Positions 46,939 through 57,708 of a stretch of 64,000 nt of DNA are shown in pieces. The notes beneath the pieces are model-generated. The model did not search any database, was not told the origin of the DNA, and saw only the letters and a program-made list of their open reading frames with translations. The first letter of the stretch is position 1. Every line of letters begins with the position of its first letter. The translations under genes were made by a program, and so were the position numbers. The stretch is from assembly GCA_030522415.1 (NCBI GenBank), contig CM060112.1, forward strand, positions 16,857,227 through 16,921,226, in the 5' to 3' direction. The stretch is from Channallabes apus. Lineage: Eukaryota; Chordata; Actinopteri; Siluriformes; Clariidae.

Positions 46939-49196
46939 GCAAAGTGGCAGTGCGAGCAGAGGCCTCTAACAGGTTTGGAATTATTCCTAACATGTTAATC
47001 TGGTATGGGCAGTTTGGGTGTGAGACACTAAGGACAACTAGGTTCTGTGAAATCAGTGAATATCTGTCTTTCCACATCTTGTCTCTCCACTTTCTCTGAC
47101 ACAGCTTCATCAGTCTGTTTCCATCTCTCACTCTCTGTTTTATTTCTCTACCTCTGTTTTTTTTTTTTTTTACATTGAAATCCAACACATTATTGAATGG
47201 CAGTCACAATGGCTGTGTGAAATATATCTCAATCCCTTTTGCGCCACTTCAACCAGCCGTCCCCGAATAAAGCTAGCGCCCTAGAGCCGAAAAAACAACA
47301 ACAACAACAACAACATCGACATAATAGTGTGTGATATTTTCGGGCTGACGAGATTTACTGTACACACCCTCCTTCCAAACCAAACCTCTTGGAAAACACC
47401 AGCAATCTAAAGCCGGAGAGATAACCCGAGACAAAACCGAGCTGTAATCGTCTTGCCATTCATCGACTAGACTGGTTTTGTTCCTCTTCAACAATGCCAA
47501 CAATGTTCCACCGCCCTCTCGTCACGGGCCCTCGCTTCTCTTCTGTATCAGCCCTGGCAGGTTCCTCCCTTCCAGACAGATCTGAGGCAAAAACCCAAAT
47601 TCTCCGGATCCCCACAGTATGATGTACACCGTCTCAGTGAGATAGGAGTCATTAGGTTGTTTTATTCGATCATTATCAACACACTTATAAACTGCTTTGC
47701 TCTGTGTTGTTATTGGGGGGAAAAACGTTGAAACAGATTGGGCACTCCTTCATGAAACTCCTTCATGAAATCATCATTGACGGATTTACATTTTCTTTGC
47801 ACCTTGGCATACTGTACGTCCGTGGATTCTGTACACAGTCAGCGAAGTCGTTTTACTTGCTTGCACAAGAGGTGTGTCTGAACAAACACTAACGGAAAAT
47901 ATTTGTGGCGTTACACAGCTATCGGGTTCATCAGTCCGGATATTTTTTCGAATTTGATGAATGAAATACGGCAAATTATCCAAGGGAAATCTGAAAGGTT
48001 TTAAAGACCATCCAAGACCATCCTATTCCAATGTCATGATATAATCATGCTTTTTCTGTTCAAGGCTTAACTTCTTGTGTCCTGCTTTTCTGACCGGACA
48101 ACCTACAGCACTGACTTGTTTTTCCATCATAGTAACATGACAAAAGTTTTCGTACTCGTCCTGCACAGCTCGTCCGCCCATATCCCACACGTACATGTCA
48201 TGCTATTTCACTTCACCTGCTTAATGTCACTGAGACAACGCTGACCTTCAGGGATCTCTTTTACAAAAACAATATTAGTATAATAATCTCTCTGAGCCAT
48301 ATTCTGCTTAGTTTTTTTTTTTTTATCACTCAACGAAAGATGAAAGCCTGTCACTCATCCAGACACCAGGAAAATATTTGCTGTATATTGCAAACTAAAC
48401 AAGCAAGTTTTTTTTTTTTGGAAAACCACAATTGCATGACCATGACTAAGAGCCGGACCAACACCTGCTGGAGGAACGAGTCGATTCGATTTAACCAGGT
48501 TAATCATTCTACAGTTATACTTTTAACCTCAGCTGGGCGTTATTTCGACGTGAAGGTGTGTGGCGCCAGACCGCTACCCTGTCTCTGAAGGGTATGTTTA
48601 CAAAGCAAACGAGATGATGCTTCCAACACCATGTCATCAAGGGTACACCGGGAAGACTCAGACTCATCGCTCGTCAAGGGTCATGCCTTGCAAATCTTTC
48701 CGATCTGGAGTTAGCAATTGCAATTAAGGAAGTTGTACCTGCTGATGAGACGTGTTATACAGGAGCTGTCATGTCAGGGATGATAAATGAGAACTTATTG
48801 TGACCTTAGTCCTATAGTTTGTTGTCCTATAGGAGCGATTCCTGGTACTCAAGTAGAAACTATCACATATCAAGTGTCATCAAGATATAATACCACGTAC
48901 CTATCATACATCTTTCTTTTTTAACTAGTATACATAGAGAGATATTTCAGAACATCTATATGAAGAGTTAAAATGATCTCATCCATGACACACTCTCCCT
49001 ACATGAAGGCCAAGTCTGCGATCTATGAGCTGACCGATTTTACCCTCCACCTGAGCTCCGGTTTCAGGAGCCTCGTCAAAGATCATTCACTAAGTCACAC
49101 TCTCTATCACACTCACTTGCTCAGCTTGGACGAAGGCTTGAGGGTGCTGCTGTCCTTGGCGGCATCCTTAACGCTCTGATCTTTCTTCTTAAACAT
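30637..49196 (-). CDS. evpl: evpl, envoplakin (complete, 22 coding exons)
   Basis: Envoplakin is a plakin that, with periplakin, scaffolds desmosomes and the cornified envelope of squamous epithelium. In-frame exons, 5' to 3': 49117-49196, 46375-46474, 46084-46238, 45311-45434, 43686-43817, 43512-43553, 43157-43318, 42916-43023, 42485-42580, 41899-42009, 41625-41771, 40259-40413, 39909-40006, 39616-39788, 38302-38480, 37983-38121, 36570-36763, 36313-36463, 36093-36176, 35897-36001, 35715-35807, 30637-34038. Total 6,030 nt, 2,009 residues (human 2,033). The start is MFKKKDQSVKDAAKD. Spectrin-repeat plakin domain: about residues 30-860, with an atypical SH3 near 400-470. Coiled-coil rod: about 880-1660. 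Linker from about 1668. Plakin-repeat domain: about 1800-1990. Teleosts may carry two evpl copies, so this could be 'evpla'. Confidence 0.97.
34131..34225. mobile_element. Short Tc1-like fragment
   Basis: 'gctgttcttgcaagaactat' and 'ctttttgactggtgcatcc' match the 6637-7157 element. It lies in the last evpl intron. Confidence 0.55.
34240..35415 (+). mobile_element. Tc1/mariner-type transposon, decayed (~1.2 kb)
   Basis: The ends 'caggttcatctcaataaatt' + 'agaatatcatcgaaaagtt' and 'aactttttgatgatattcta' are inverted. Plus-strand pieces of transposase remain: LTWAKDKKDWTVAQWAKVFF then SDES, and MRDTRPNNVEELKAAI and WASIRCQQCHRLIASMP near 35042-35150. Stops and frame breaks are frequent. It lies in the last evpl intron. 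Confidence 0.8.
36807..37865. mobile_element. Non-autonomous hAT-like element (1,059 bp)
   Basis: The ends CAGATGTGTCAAG and CTTTTGACACCACTA are inverted, with the 8-bp duplication atgacaac at 36799-36806 and 37866-37873. Subterminal 'agtacttttac' and 'tacttcgtta' repeats are typical of a common fish family. An (AT)n tract lies at 37108-37168. It lies in evpl intron 16. Confidence 0.85.
39192..39590 (-). mobile_element. Dispersed GC-rich repeat (SINE-like), copy 2
   Basis: Inverted copy of 6010-6425, sharing most of its length, including 'gaccgcatcttttttcgaac', 'aacacactcggaggacagcgc' and 'gagctcggccaatcagctctc'. It lies in evpl intron 14, ending about 25 bp from the splice donor of exon 14. 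Confidence 0.6.
40664..41031 (-). mobile_element. tRNA-derived SINE, near full length, double B-box
   Basis: Minus-strand copy from 'gcggcgcggtggtgtagtgg' to the 3' end 'gaaaatgaatgaatgaataa'. The B-box region occurs twice (antisense at 40951-40985), as in the copies at 50976 and 57934. A (TA)n tract (41047-41111) follows. It lies in evpl intron 11. Confidence 0.88.
43979..44044. repeat. (AT)n microsatellite
   Basis: About 33 uninterrupted AT repeats in evpl intron 4. Confidence 0.95.
44395..45105. repeat. Compound (TTA)/(TCA) minisatellite
   Basis: A higher-order array. Runs of (TTA)n and (TCA)n alternate and are closed by 'ttgtagttctgtccttcttc' or 'ttgtagttgtttctgtcc' plus 'cccctta'. I count nine closing motifs (near 44442, 44516, 44613, 44683, 44766, 44837, 44902, 44981, 45041). 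Unit length varies from about 60 to 95 bp. It lies in evpl intron 4. Confidence 0.92.
46475..49116. other. evpl intron 1
   Basis: A 2.6-kb intron with a (TA)n-(GT)n tract at 46864-46935 and (CAA)n at 47288-47313. No gene, RNA or clear mobile element recognised. Long first introns often hold enhancers, but nothing here shows one. Confidence 0.5.
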
Positions 49197-49498
49197 CCTG
49201 TAGGTTCAGGGCGACGTCAGAAGTCACCTGTGTGTGTATGTGCCAATGTTTCTCTCAGCCTCTCCGCTGCTCTTAAATCCGCCTTGCACACTGCTCGGTT
49301 TCGTCTGCACGGTGTCTATGTCTTGTCTCAATCACACACACGTACACACACACACGTTGGTGGTGTGTGTCTCCTGAAGTGGCGCAAACTGTTCAGAGAT
49401 GGAGATGTTTGCTCGTCTCTGCTCCGCCCTGAGGAACAAGTGTCGGACGACACCCAGGCGTATCGAGGGACCGGGCAGACCTGTTCTACCATCCCATT

Positions 49499-49499
<1 letters not shown>

Positions 49500-49552
<53 letters not shown>
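49500..49552. repeat. (CA)n microsatellite upstream of evpl
   Basis: About 22 CA repeats some 310 bp 5' of the evpl start codon. Confidence 0.95.
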
Positions 49553-49557
<5 letters not shown>

Positions 49558-49689
49558 CAAACAGAGTGTTGTCCAACAGAGAATGCCTTCATAAAATGTG
49601 CTTAACATGCCATTGTATGTAAAACTCTGTGATAGGTAAAAAAAATAAAAATAAAAAAATGCTTTTTAAAACAAATTGTGCACAAATTT

Positions 49690-50010
49690 ATATACGATAC
49701 CAGTCAGAAGATTAGGGTCATTTAACATTTCCCTTGATTTTAAAAGAAAAACATGCCTTATTCAGTTGAAATAACATTAATCAAAAATGTCAAATATCGT
49801 CTAGACGTGGTTAGTTGGTGCAATTTAATTAATTAGACCTATAAAGCTTAAAAACCTTTTTTTGTTTTGTTTTGTGGACAATATATACCCAGGGCTAAAC
49901 AGGGTTATTTCCAGCAACTGTAACAGCTGTATTTCTGTAATCCAGGTTCATCATGTTAAAAGGCTAATTGATCATTTGAAAACACTTCGTGATTGATGTT
50001 CATTTGTGCT
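49690..50010. mobile_element. Decayed Tc1-like sequence
   Basis: 'cgataccagtcagaagattag', then 'gtcatttaacatttcccttga' and a later 'gtttcat-gtgctgattaaaa' resemble the ends and body of Tc1-like elements with the TACCAGTCAAA end. Heavily mutated. Confidence 0.35.
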
Positions 50011-50097
50011 GATTAAAAAAAAAAAAAGAAGTAGAAAAGCAAGATAATTTCCCTTGAACATCATTAATGAATGTGTGAAAGAGTGTGTAAAAGTGCA

Positions 50098-50170
50098 CTA
50101 TGACAGACTGGCATCCCATTCAGGGTGCATTCCAACCTCGAACAGAGCACCGGGCAGAACAAGAAGGCAT
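50098..50170 (+). mobile_element. SINE/LINE 3' tail fragment
   Basis: 'gactggcatcccattcaggg-tgcattccaacctcg' resembles the 3' part of fish SINEs. Short. Confidence 0.35.
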
Positions 50171-50509
50171 GTAGGGTAAAGTGTGTGTGAGGTGTAGAGA
50201 CAAGTCTTATACATGTGAAGGATTTTGTTTTGTTTTACAGTGTTACAGGAAAACCTTTTTATATTTTTATTTAAAAAGTAACTAAATGATTGATACCTGT
50301 GATTTTTTCCTTTGATAAAAAAAATAAAAGCATATCTTCATATCTACATGGTTTAATAACCTGCATGTCTTGTGAGCGTAGTGAATGTAAAATGAAGGGC
50401 GGTTCATGTTTTGGAATGTGGTGCAGCCACTTTCTTTCAGCTGGGCAGGGGCAGAAAACCCGCATTTCTAACACACTCACTCATCTGGGTGGGTGAGTGT
50501 GAGTCACAA

Positions 50510-50540
50510 CCCATCTCTCTTTTCCTCTCCCTCCCTCCCT

Positions 50541-50578
<38 letters not shown>
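50510..50578. repeat. (CCCT)n-(CT)n simple repeat
   Basis: Pyrimidine-rich tract in the evpl-srp68 intergenic region. Confidence 0.9.
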
Positions 50579-50580
<2 letters not shown>

Positions 50581-50975
50581 CCACACTGGTTAGGAGTGCT
50601 TTTCACACTGTATTCATTCTCAGAACTCAATCCTATTCCTTTTTCTATTGATGACGTTTGATACGTAGGTGACCGAATAAACCTTGTGTCATGTTGAAAC
50701 TTAAAATACTCATGGGGCGTGTGTGACAGTTTTTTTCGAACCTGCCTTCTCAGAATCCAACCAAGTTGAATTGTTGTTTCCTAACAACAATTCCTAATGA
50801 TTCCAAACGATTGATTCCTAATATAATAATAATAATAATAATAATAATAAAGAATTAATCAAAACATCAATTGCAATTGCAGTATAAATAAAAATTCCTT
50901 TTTACTTATCCAGTGAAGGTACGTGAAGGTATTAGATCCAATATGATAATATTATAAATATTAGAATTATATTTC

Positions 50976-51315
50976 GCGGCGCGGTGGTGTAGTGGTTAGC
51001 ACTGTCGCCTTGCACCTCCAGGGTCCAGGTTCGATTCCCGGCCAGGTTCGATTCCCGTCTCTGTGTGCATGGAGTTTGCATGTTCTCCCCGTGCTTGGTG
51101 GGTTTCCTCCGGGTACTCCGGTTTCCTCCCACAGTCCAAAGATATGCAGGTTAGGCTAATTGGCGTTCCCAAAGTGTGTATGTATGTGTGTGTGTGTGCT
51201 CTGCGATGGATTGGCACGCTGTCCAGGGTGTACCCCGCCTAGTGCCCTGAGTCTCCTGGGATAGGCTCCAGGTCCCCGTGACCCTAAATACAGGATAAAG
51301 CGGTATAGAAGATGA
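50976..51315 (+). mobile_element. tRNA-derived SINE, full length with target duplication
   Basis: 340 bp flanked by the 13-bp duplication agaattatatttc (50963-50975 and 51316-51328). The A-box is TGGTGTAGTGG at 50985-50995. The B-box GGTTCGATTCC occurs twice, at 51028-51038 and 51045-51055. The tail ends 'aagatgaag'. Best reference copy of the family in this window; DANA-like in structure. Confidence 0.93.
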
Positions 51316-51632
51316 AGAATTATATTTCAGGATATAACCATAGTCATAAAAAACTTGCATGCATCGTAGCAGATTTTAGATTTTTATAATCAGTTTATAC
51401 TGTAGTTACATACAGTTTTGTGAAACAGCTAAAACAGCCTCTCATCTCCCTCCGTTCCTCCACCATGTCTCGTATTTATTATGACAATAATAATGGTCTC
51501 ACCCATTAATAAATGCACACCACCCAATACAACCAACTAAAAGGTAATCAAATATGCTGATTGTTTGTTTTTCTTGTATTAACATAGCAAGCATTATAGT
51601 CTTTTTGGGGTTCACAGTAGCTCCATTTTGCG

Positions 51633-51950
51633 AGTGGGGGTGTAGTGTTTAGCACTGTCGCCTTGCACCTCCAGGGTCTGGGTTCTATTCCCGCCTCCGT
51701 GTGCATGGAGCATAGCATATTGGTGGGTTTCCTCTGGGTACTCTGGTTTCCTCCCACAGTCCAACACATGCATATTAGGTTCTTTGGCATTCCCAAATTG
51801 CCCGCAGTGTGTGAATGTGTATATGTGTGTGTGCCCTAAGATTGATTGGCACCATGTCCAGGGTGTACCCCGCTTTGTGACCTAAGTTTTCTGCCATAGC
51901 CTCCTCGACCCTGTACACAGGATAAAGCGAGATACACAATGAGTGAGTGA
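51633..51950 (+). mobile_element. tRNA-derived SINE
   Basis: Plus-strand copy from 'gggggtgtagtgtttagcac' to '(tgag)n'. Single, mutated B-box (GGTTCTATTCC). No clear duplication. Confidence 0.85.
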
Positions 51951-51961
51951 TTGATAATCGT

Positions 51962-52110
51962 TGTGGCCTCGTTATTCAGGGTTGCAGGTTCGATTCCTGC
52001 CTTGCATCTGTGTGTGTAGAGTTTGCATCCATTCTACGTGTTTTATGGGTTTCCTCTCACACTCCAAAGACATGCTGATCAGGTTAATTGGCATCCCAGA
52101 TATGTATTTT
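51962..52110 (+). mobile_element. tRNA-derived SINE fragment
   Basis: 5' part of the family: 'tgtggcctcg', B-box GGTTCGATTCC, 'gagtttgcat', 'gggtttcctc', 'ccaaagacatgctg'. 3' end missing. Confidence 0.75.
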
Positions 52111-52464
52111 ATTGGGTTATTATTCTGAATATTAGTGGATTATTAACATGCACCTGAAGGAGTTTGGTTAAATAGTGGCCTGCTTTCATTCCTACGCTTA
52201 CTCTACCTTGAACAGCTCCATTTATCATCGCCAGCATTTCTAAATGAAGTATTTGTTTAAAAGCACCTGTGAAATGCGATTACTACAATAACGAAGGAGT
52301 GTGTGTGCTTGGAGGATGCCATCTTAGGGCGTGCCTCTTTCCTGAAAGCATCAATGCTACAATTCTGAGTTGTTCATCTGACACGCACAGAAATCAATAT
52401 TCACATCAAAATCTTCAGAATTTTAATATGTCAGTTTGGTTATCTGCATGCCATCCAGCGTAGA

Positions 52465-52850
52465 GACGGCCTATGTGGAGGAGATGTAAAACCTGGAGAA
52501 CCAGAGCCAGACGAACAACCTCCTCCTGAACGTCAGCAAGACAAAAGAGCTGAGAGTGGACCTTAACACAAAGCAGGAGAGAAGCTTTTCTTTAAACCTA
52601 CCAGGCCAGTACTGTATAATCAACAGGAGAGTGGACAGCTTCTGGTACCTCCGTCTTCACATCATGCCAGACCTGTTATGGTCCGGTTACATCAACACTA
52701 TGGTGTTGCAGCAACTCTACTACCTCAGAAAGATTTCCAGACTCCAAGGTGCTTTTCCACCTGCACCATCTGGACAGGAAACATCACAACCTGGTTTGGG
52801 AAGATGAGACCTACAGAGGGAGGTGCGATCAGCTGAGTGCATCATCATTG
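52465..52850 (+). mobile_element. Rex1-like LINE reverse transcriptase fragment
   Basis: Plus-strand reading gives NNLLLNVSKTKELRVD, a YCIINRRVDSFWYL-like step, and QQLYYLRKISRL. This is the C-terminal reverse-transcriptase region of Rex1/CR1-type LINEs. Frame broken; directly followed by a SINE copy. Confidence 0.7.
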
Positions 52851-53105
52851 GTTGTGTATTTTCATCTTCTATACAGCTTATCCTGTACAGGACCAGGGCC
52901 TGGAATCTATCCCAGGAGACTTTGGGTACAAGAACACCAGTTAGCCTAATCTGCATGTCTTTGGACTGTGGGAGGAAACCGGAGTACCCGGAGGAAACCC
53001 ACCAAGCACGGGGAGAACATGCAAACTCCATGCACACAGAGACGGGAATCGAACCCGGACCCTGGAGGTGCAAGGCGACAGCTCCGACTTTTAACCCCAA
53101 TGCAC
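52850..53105 (-). mobile_element. tRNA-derived SINE, single B-box
   Basis: Minus-strand copy with 'ggaatctatcccaggagact' (3' end), 'ggaaacccaccaagcacggg' and one B-box ('gggaatcgaacccggaccc'). Confidence 0.85.
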
Positions 53106-53766
53106 TACATACTTTTTTTTAATACTTAACTAGCAGAAAGGTATTCATGCTGCCTCACTTACACACACACACAAAAATTCAATACATGTCTTCACATTCT
53201 CACCAGAACTGGTTCGACCAAGCCAGAGAACCTCCGATGCTGAATGGAATCTTGTGGTTTGTAAGACATGCTTGGACTCAGCTTCCAGTATTCACCTAAA
53301 AGACGACAATTCCATATCGAGTTTATTTTTTATGCCAATTCTTTTGTATTCCATATTCATTCCAATCCTTGCAGACTTTTGTTCATCAGATCAAGAGCAT
53401 GCAAGTAAATAATTTTTGGCCTCAGGTGCGATAATTATCTTGGCAGCTTTTGTGGAATTTGTAAAATGCATGTCATAGGCCATCATACGATAACCATCTG
53501 TGGTGGAATTCTGGGAGGGGGAACGGAAAGATGAGACGGTCAATGAAGGTAGAAATGCAATAAATGCACATACACGCTCAACACAAAGAGCGATATATAT
53601 GTAAATCATCAGTCTTGTAAGTACCAGATGTGCGGCCTGAATAAAACATATTTCCAATTAATAAAACATGAAGATCAAGTTAAAAGCAATATACTAAGGT
53701 CTTAATGTTTTTGTGGTCTGAGGCTGTACTTGGTGCTGAAACAACTTTGGATATCTGCAACAAAAT

Positions 53767-54015
53767 TTGGATGAAACTCTAAGGAAGGTGAAAGTCTCAG
53801 GAAAATCTGGTGATGAGACCAGATGGATTCATCACTTTGAGCCTGAGATCAAACAGCTGAGTATGGAATGGAAACGTCCTCAATCGCCAACCAAGAAAAA
53901 GTCAACCATCAGCTGGAAAATTGATGCTTTCTGCGATTCCAAAGGGCCAGCATTGGAAGATTTTTTAAATAAGCGATACGAAAGCTTGTTCACAGATGAA
54001 CTAATTGGATTTTAG
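53767..54015 (+). mobile_element. Mariner-like transposase fragment
   Basis: An 82-codon open stretch includes GDETRWIHHFEPEIKQLSME then WKRPQSPTKKK and DAFCDSKGPALEDFL. This resembles the first catalytic region of mariner transposases (usually 'GDETW..H..PE.K.QS..W'). The start and remaining catalytic motifs are absent. Sequence to 54280 is unrecognised. Confidence 0.7.
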
Positions 54016-54664
54016 CTCAGGGATACTCTTAGATTCTGGCCTATTCAATTAGCACGATGATACATTTGAAGGAGACGACAAAGTGCTGCTTCAAGACGCT
54101 CGCTTTAAGATGTCTGTTAAATTCTGTAAGTGTAATTTAGCAAGTAGTGGGGATGAATGTCATGTGTGCAGTAGTAGCAGATCAGGAAGGATCTGTGATG
54201 ATACATCGGTTAACATAAGTGTGTCTTCAATGACAGTGGAGGTGTCCAAGATGGGAAAAACTGGCCTTTGCTAGAAATTTTTTTAATCTTTAATGTAGGC
54301 GTTTTATTATTTTTCTGTATTAAAATCCACACAGATTCGGTTAAACAAAGCACCACCATGCATTCATTTCATCATCATCCATTTATAGTTTATTCTTGTA
54401 ATTAGGAGCACTTAAACTTTTCGTTTCATGTATTATCTTTTTTTAAAACAAAATCACAGCCGAAAACATGACCTCCGTCCTCCTAATAATCGCCATCGCT
54501 ACGCTCATAAAATATTTAAAAAGAAAAGAAAAAAATCTGGCAAATTAGTCCGGGTCCAACAAGTAAGTCAGAAATAAAATGATACAGTCGAGATGCAAAA
54601 ATGGATGCAGAGATTTGCTTTGGTAGGAGTTCATACGAAAAAACCGCAGCACCCGTCTACAGTA

Positions 54665-54666
<2 letters not shown>

Positions 54667-54695
<29 letters not shown>
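54667..54695. repeat. (GA)n microsatellite
   Basis: Uninterrupted GA repeats in the evpl-srp68 interval. The surrounding 54280-55650 has no recognisable gene. Confidence 0.9.
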
Positions 54696-54696
<1 letters not shown>

Positions 54697-55651
54697 TGTA
54701 AGTAATCTGGGTAGTAATGAGGAAACTTGTTAACATTTCTCTGTAGGTTCTCCAAAAGGACAAAGACAACCTGTACAACTTCCTCTGTATTTCCTCCACA
54801 TCTATGGCTCTCTACTACTTCAAGTCAGTCATTAAACACAAAAATATATTTTCCAAATGTCACCCAATTGTACGATTTTCAAAGTAATGTTACAGATTCC
54901 ATTTAATCTACAAATTAAGATGAGACAAATCTGAGGAGAATGATGATATATAAACTTTATAACACTTCATAACAGTCATTTTAGCTACAGCCAAGAAGCC
55001 AGGGTCGGTGCTTAACGTTGGTGCCAAATCATTTCCAGAACTACTATGATATTTACTATGTACTATGATATTTATTAATTTTTTTGGAAAATGGATATGA
55101 GCAGGAATTCAAGAAACAATATTGTAAAATACAGAAAAATTAATATCACAATTTGCAGCGATCAGGGATGCCGATACCCATACTGGTATTATACTTAATA
55201 ATAATAATAAAAATACCATGTGATACTATGAACCATATTATTCTAATGAATAAAAGATAAAGAATGACAGCTATATGGACTCCCTTTGAAATGAACGAAC
55301 AATAATCACAGCAATGCAAACTGTGCTCTTCGGAAAAATGGTCATCTTTCTACGGCGCAAGTAAAACATCTTTATGATGCTTAAATATCATCTTTACACG
55401 AGAGCTCAAGGGTGTCTGAAGTATTAGTACACACTGGGGTTTAATAACACTGTGTGCAGCAGTAAAATCCTGCAGCATTATCTGCTGAAGATGAAAAGAG
55501 TTGAGTGGGAGGAGCTTGTTGTTTCCAGTGAAACGTACAGCATGAAAATGACGTTAAATAAAATATTCCATGATGCACCTGACTGTTTAGCATTAGGCAA
55601 GTTACTCGTTATGCTATTTGGAATAACCACAAAGCATGTATTAGCGCTTGA

Positions 55652-55655
<4 letters not shown>

Positions 55656-55693
<38 letters not shown>

Positions 55694-55708
55694 GGGGGGG
55701 GGGGGGTA
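55656..55708. repeat. (GT)n microsatellite followed by a G run
   Basis: About 18 GT repeats and then a run of about 12 G. 55709-56368 contains the srp68 3' UTR on the minus strand; I saw no close AATAAA for it. Confidence 0.9.
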
Positions 55709-56368
55709 TTAATGCATCCCTAATAACTGCACTTGTTCGTGGTTCTCTCTCTTAAATGGTAAAACAGGACTGGTTGAGTTGTAGCCAGTTATGTCGGTTT
55801 CTCATACAGACTGATGAACTTCTTGACACTTCGTAGTATGCCGAGTGTGCATTTCTCTGTACAGGTGATACAGTGGCTTACTTGTGTATTACACCTGGTT
55901 AGCTGCGTTTAAAACAAAAAATATTTAAAGGATACTAAAAAAATTTTTTTTACACCAAACAAAGAAGAGACATGGATCCTTGAGCTCGGAATAGTCCGAA
56001 ATTGCCCCCTGACCCTTCTGCCCTGCTCCCTTCTAGCATAAATAAGGTGGATCTAGGCGATGTGGTAGAACCAATCGCGAACATTATGTTAATATTACTA
56101 CTAAACAGACACTAGTGGTGTTCTTCTCTAAACACATACGAGCACATAAATGCACGTGAAAGCACTTCTTGTTCACCACACGATACAACCCACTGGTTTG
56201 CCGAGTCATGGTGAGTGACCCTTCAGTTCATGGAGCAAAGGACGACCGGTGACTGATTTCTGAGGAATATGACAGACTGGGATTGACAGGAAGGGATTAA
56301 GAGAGCGAGTCCAGGTCGAGCTGTGACTGCTTCCAGCTCTCAGGTCCGAGCCCGAGCGATTCCTCGGT

Positions 56369-57655
56369 TTAGCTGCCGAAGCCGAAGATGCCCTTGATGT
56401 AGCCGGTGAGGCCGCCCTTGCCCTTCTGCTCCACTCTGTCGTCCAGCGGTGGGAAGGCCACATGGTTGAGGGCCAGGTCGAAGAACAAAGGCTTGCACGG
56501 GATCGGCTGGAAGTCCGGCGGGAACTGGACCAGGTTGGGCTGCTTGCCAAGGAGGGATGGGTCGATGTGGAAGGTGTCCAATCGCTCGGATAGTGGCTGA
56601 GGAAGGATAACAAAGAAGAGATTCATGTATATTATGGCTGGAAGATTTACACTGCTCCTCATTCTTCAGTGACTAATCTCACTTCTATATATAGAATTGT
56701 ACCCGTAAGCTACTGCTGTAAATCACTGAGTGTTCGTTACTGTAGTATGGAGTCTTACAGTTTCTGTGGCATGATTATAAACTTGACTAACATGAGTTGT
56801 GCATCGCCGCGTTTTGTGACAAAGATTTTGGCTGGGCAGATTTGCAAGACGACAAGTAATAACCAATACATTCATTTGGGAGTGTGATTGAAACCTGCCA
56901 GAAGAAGATGCCACTCCAGGGTGTGTCTCTCGTCCATGAGTGCTTTCTTTTGTAGTTCAGCAGGGCTTTACGCCTTCAATAGCTTAACGCGGATGCATAT
57001 TTGATTCAAAACGTTTAATTAGGATGATTTTGACGTCAGCTGTTTGTTCATTGCTCCATATTGCATGGACGTAATGAGTTAATACGTCAGAAGGGCTGGA
57101 GTCCAATTTTACCCCAAACAACAAACTTACTAAAGAAAATACATAAAAAAAAAATAAAAATAAAAACCCTGGATCTTCACCACCTTAGCTTTTTCTGGAA
57201 GATTTAAACAACCCACTTGGTGTGCAGAGAAGCTAAGTGCCTGGGGGGGTGCCTTTAGCTCTCTAGCCTGAATAGGCGTGTCTATATATTTTAGTAGCAT
57301 ATCATAATAAAAATGCACTCTGGGTAATGGACTCTGATGGTACAGTAAAGGGGAAGAAAAAAAAAAAAAGCTAAACATAATCCATGGTCAGGTATATTAT
57401 ATATGAGGTGTGTCTTAAAACAGCATGAATGAATAATTCTTTCCAAGCTCTTAAACGAACACACAGACATTTGTTTCAAATAATATCAAACAAACAAACA
57501 GACAAAACATTTCATCTGATGGGACGCAACACTTTGTACGACATGGGATCCTTGCCCTGTAGCAGCACCCCACACACACACCTGTGTCTTCAGCACACCA
57601 AGGTCTGCCCTGCAACATTCCATTGATCTCCACCCCTTCATAGTAGTATTTGCTG

Positions 57656-57708
<53 letters not shown>

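Noticed and set aside
49197..56368. Search for another gene (for example galr2) between evpl and srp68
   Set aside because: Only repeats, a LINE fragment and a mariner fragment were found; in human GALR2 lies beyond SRP68, not in this gap.
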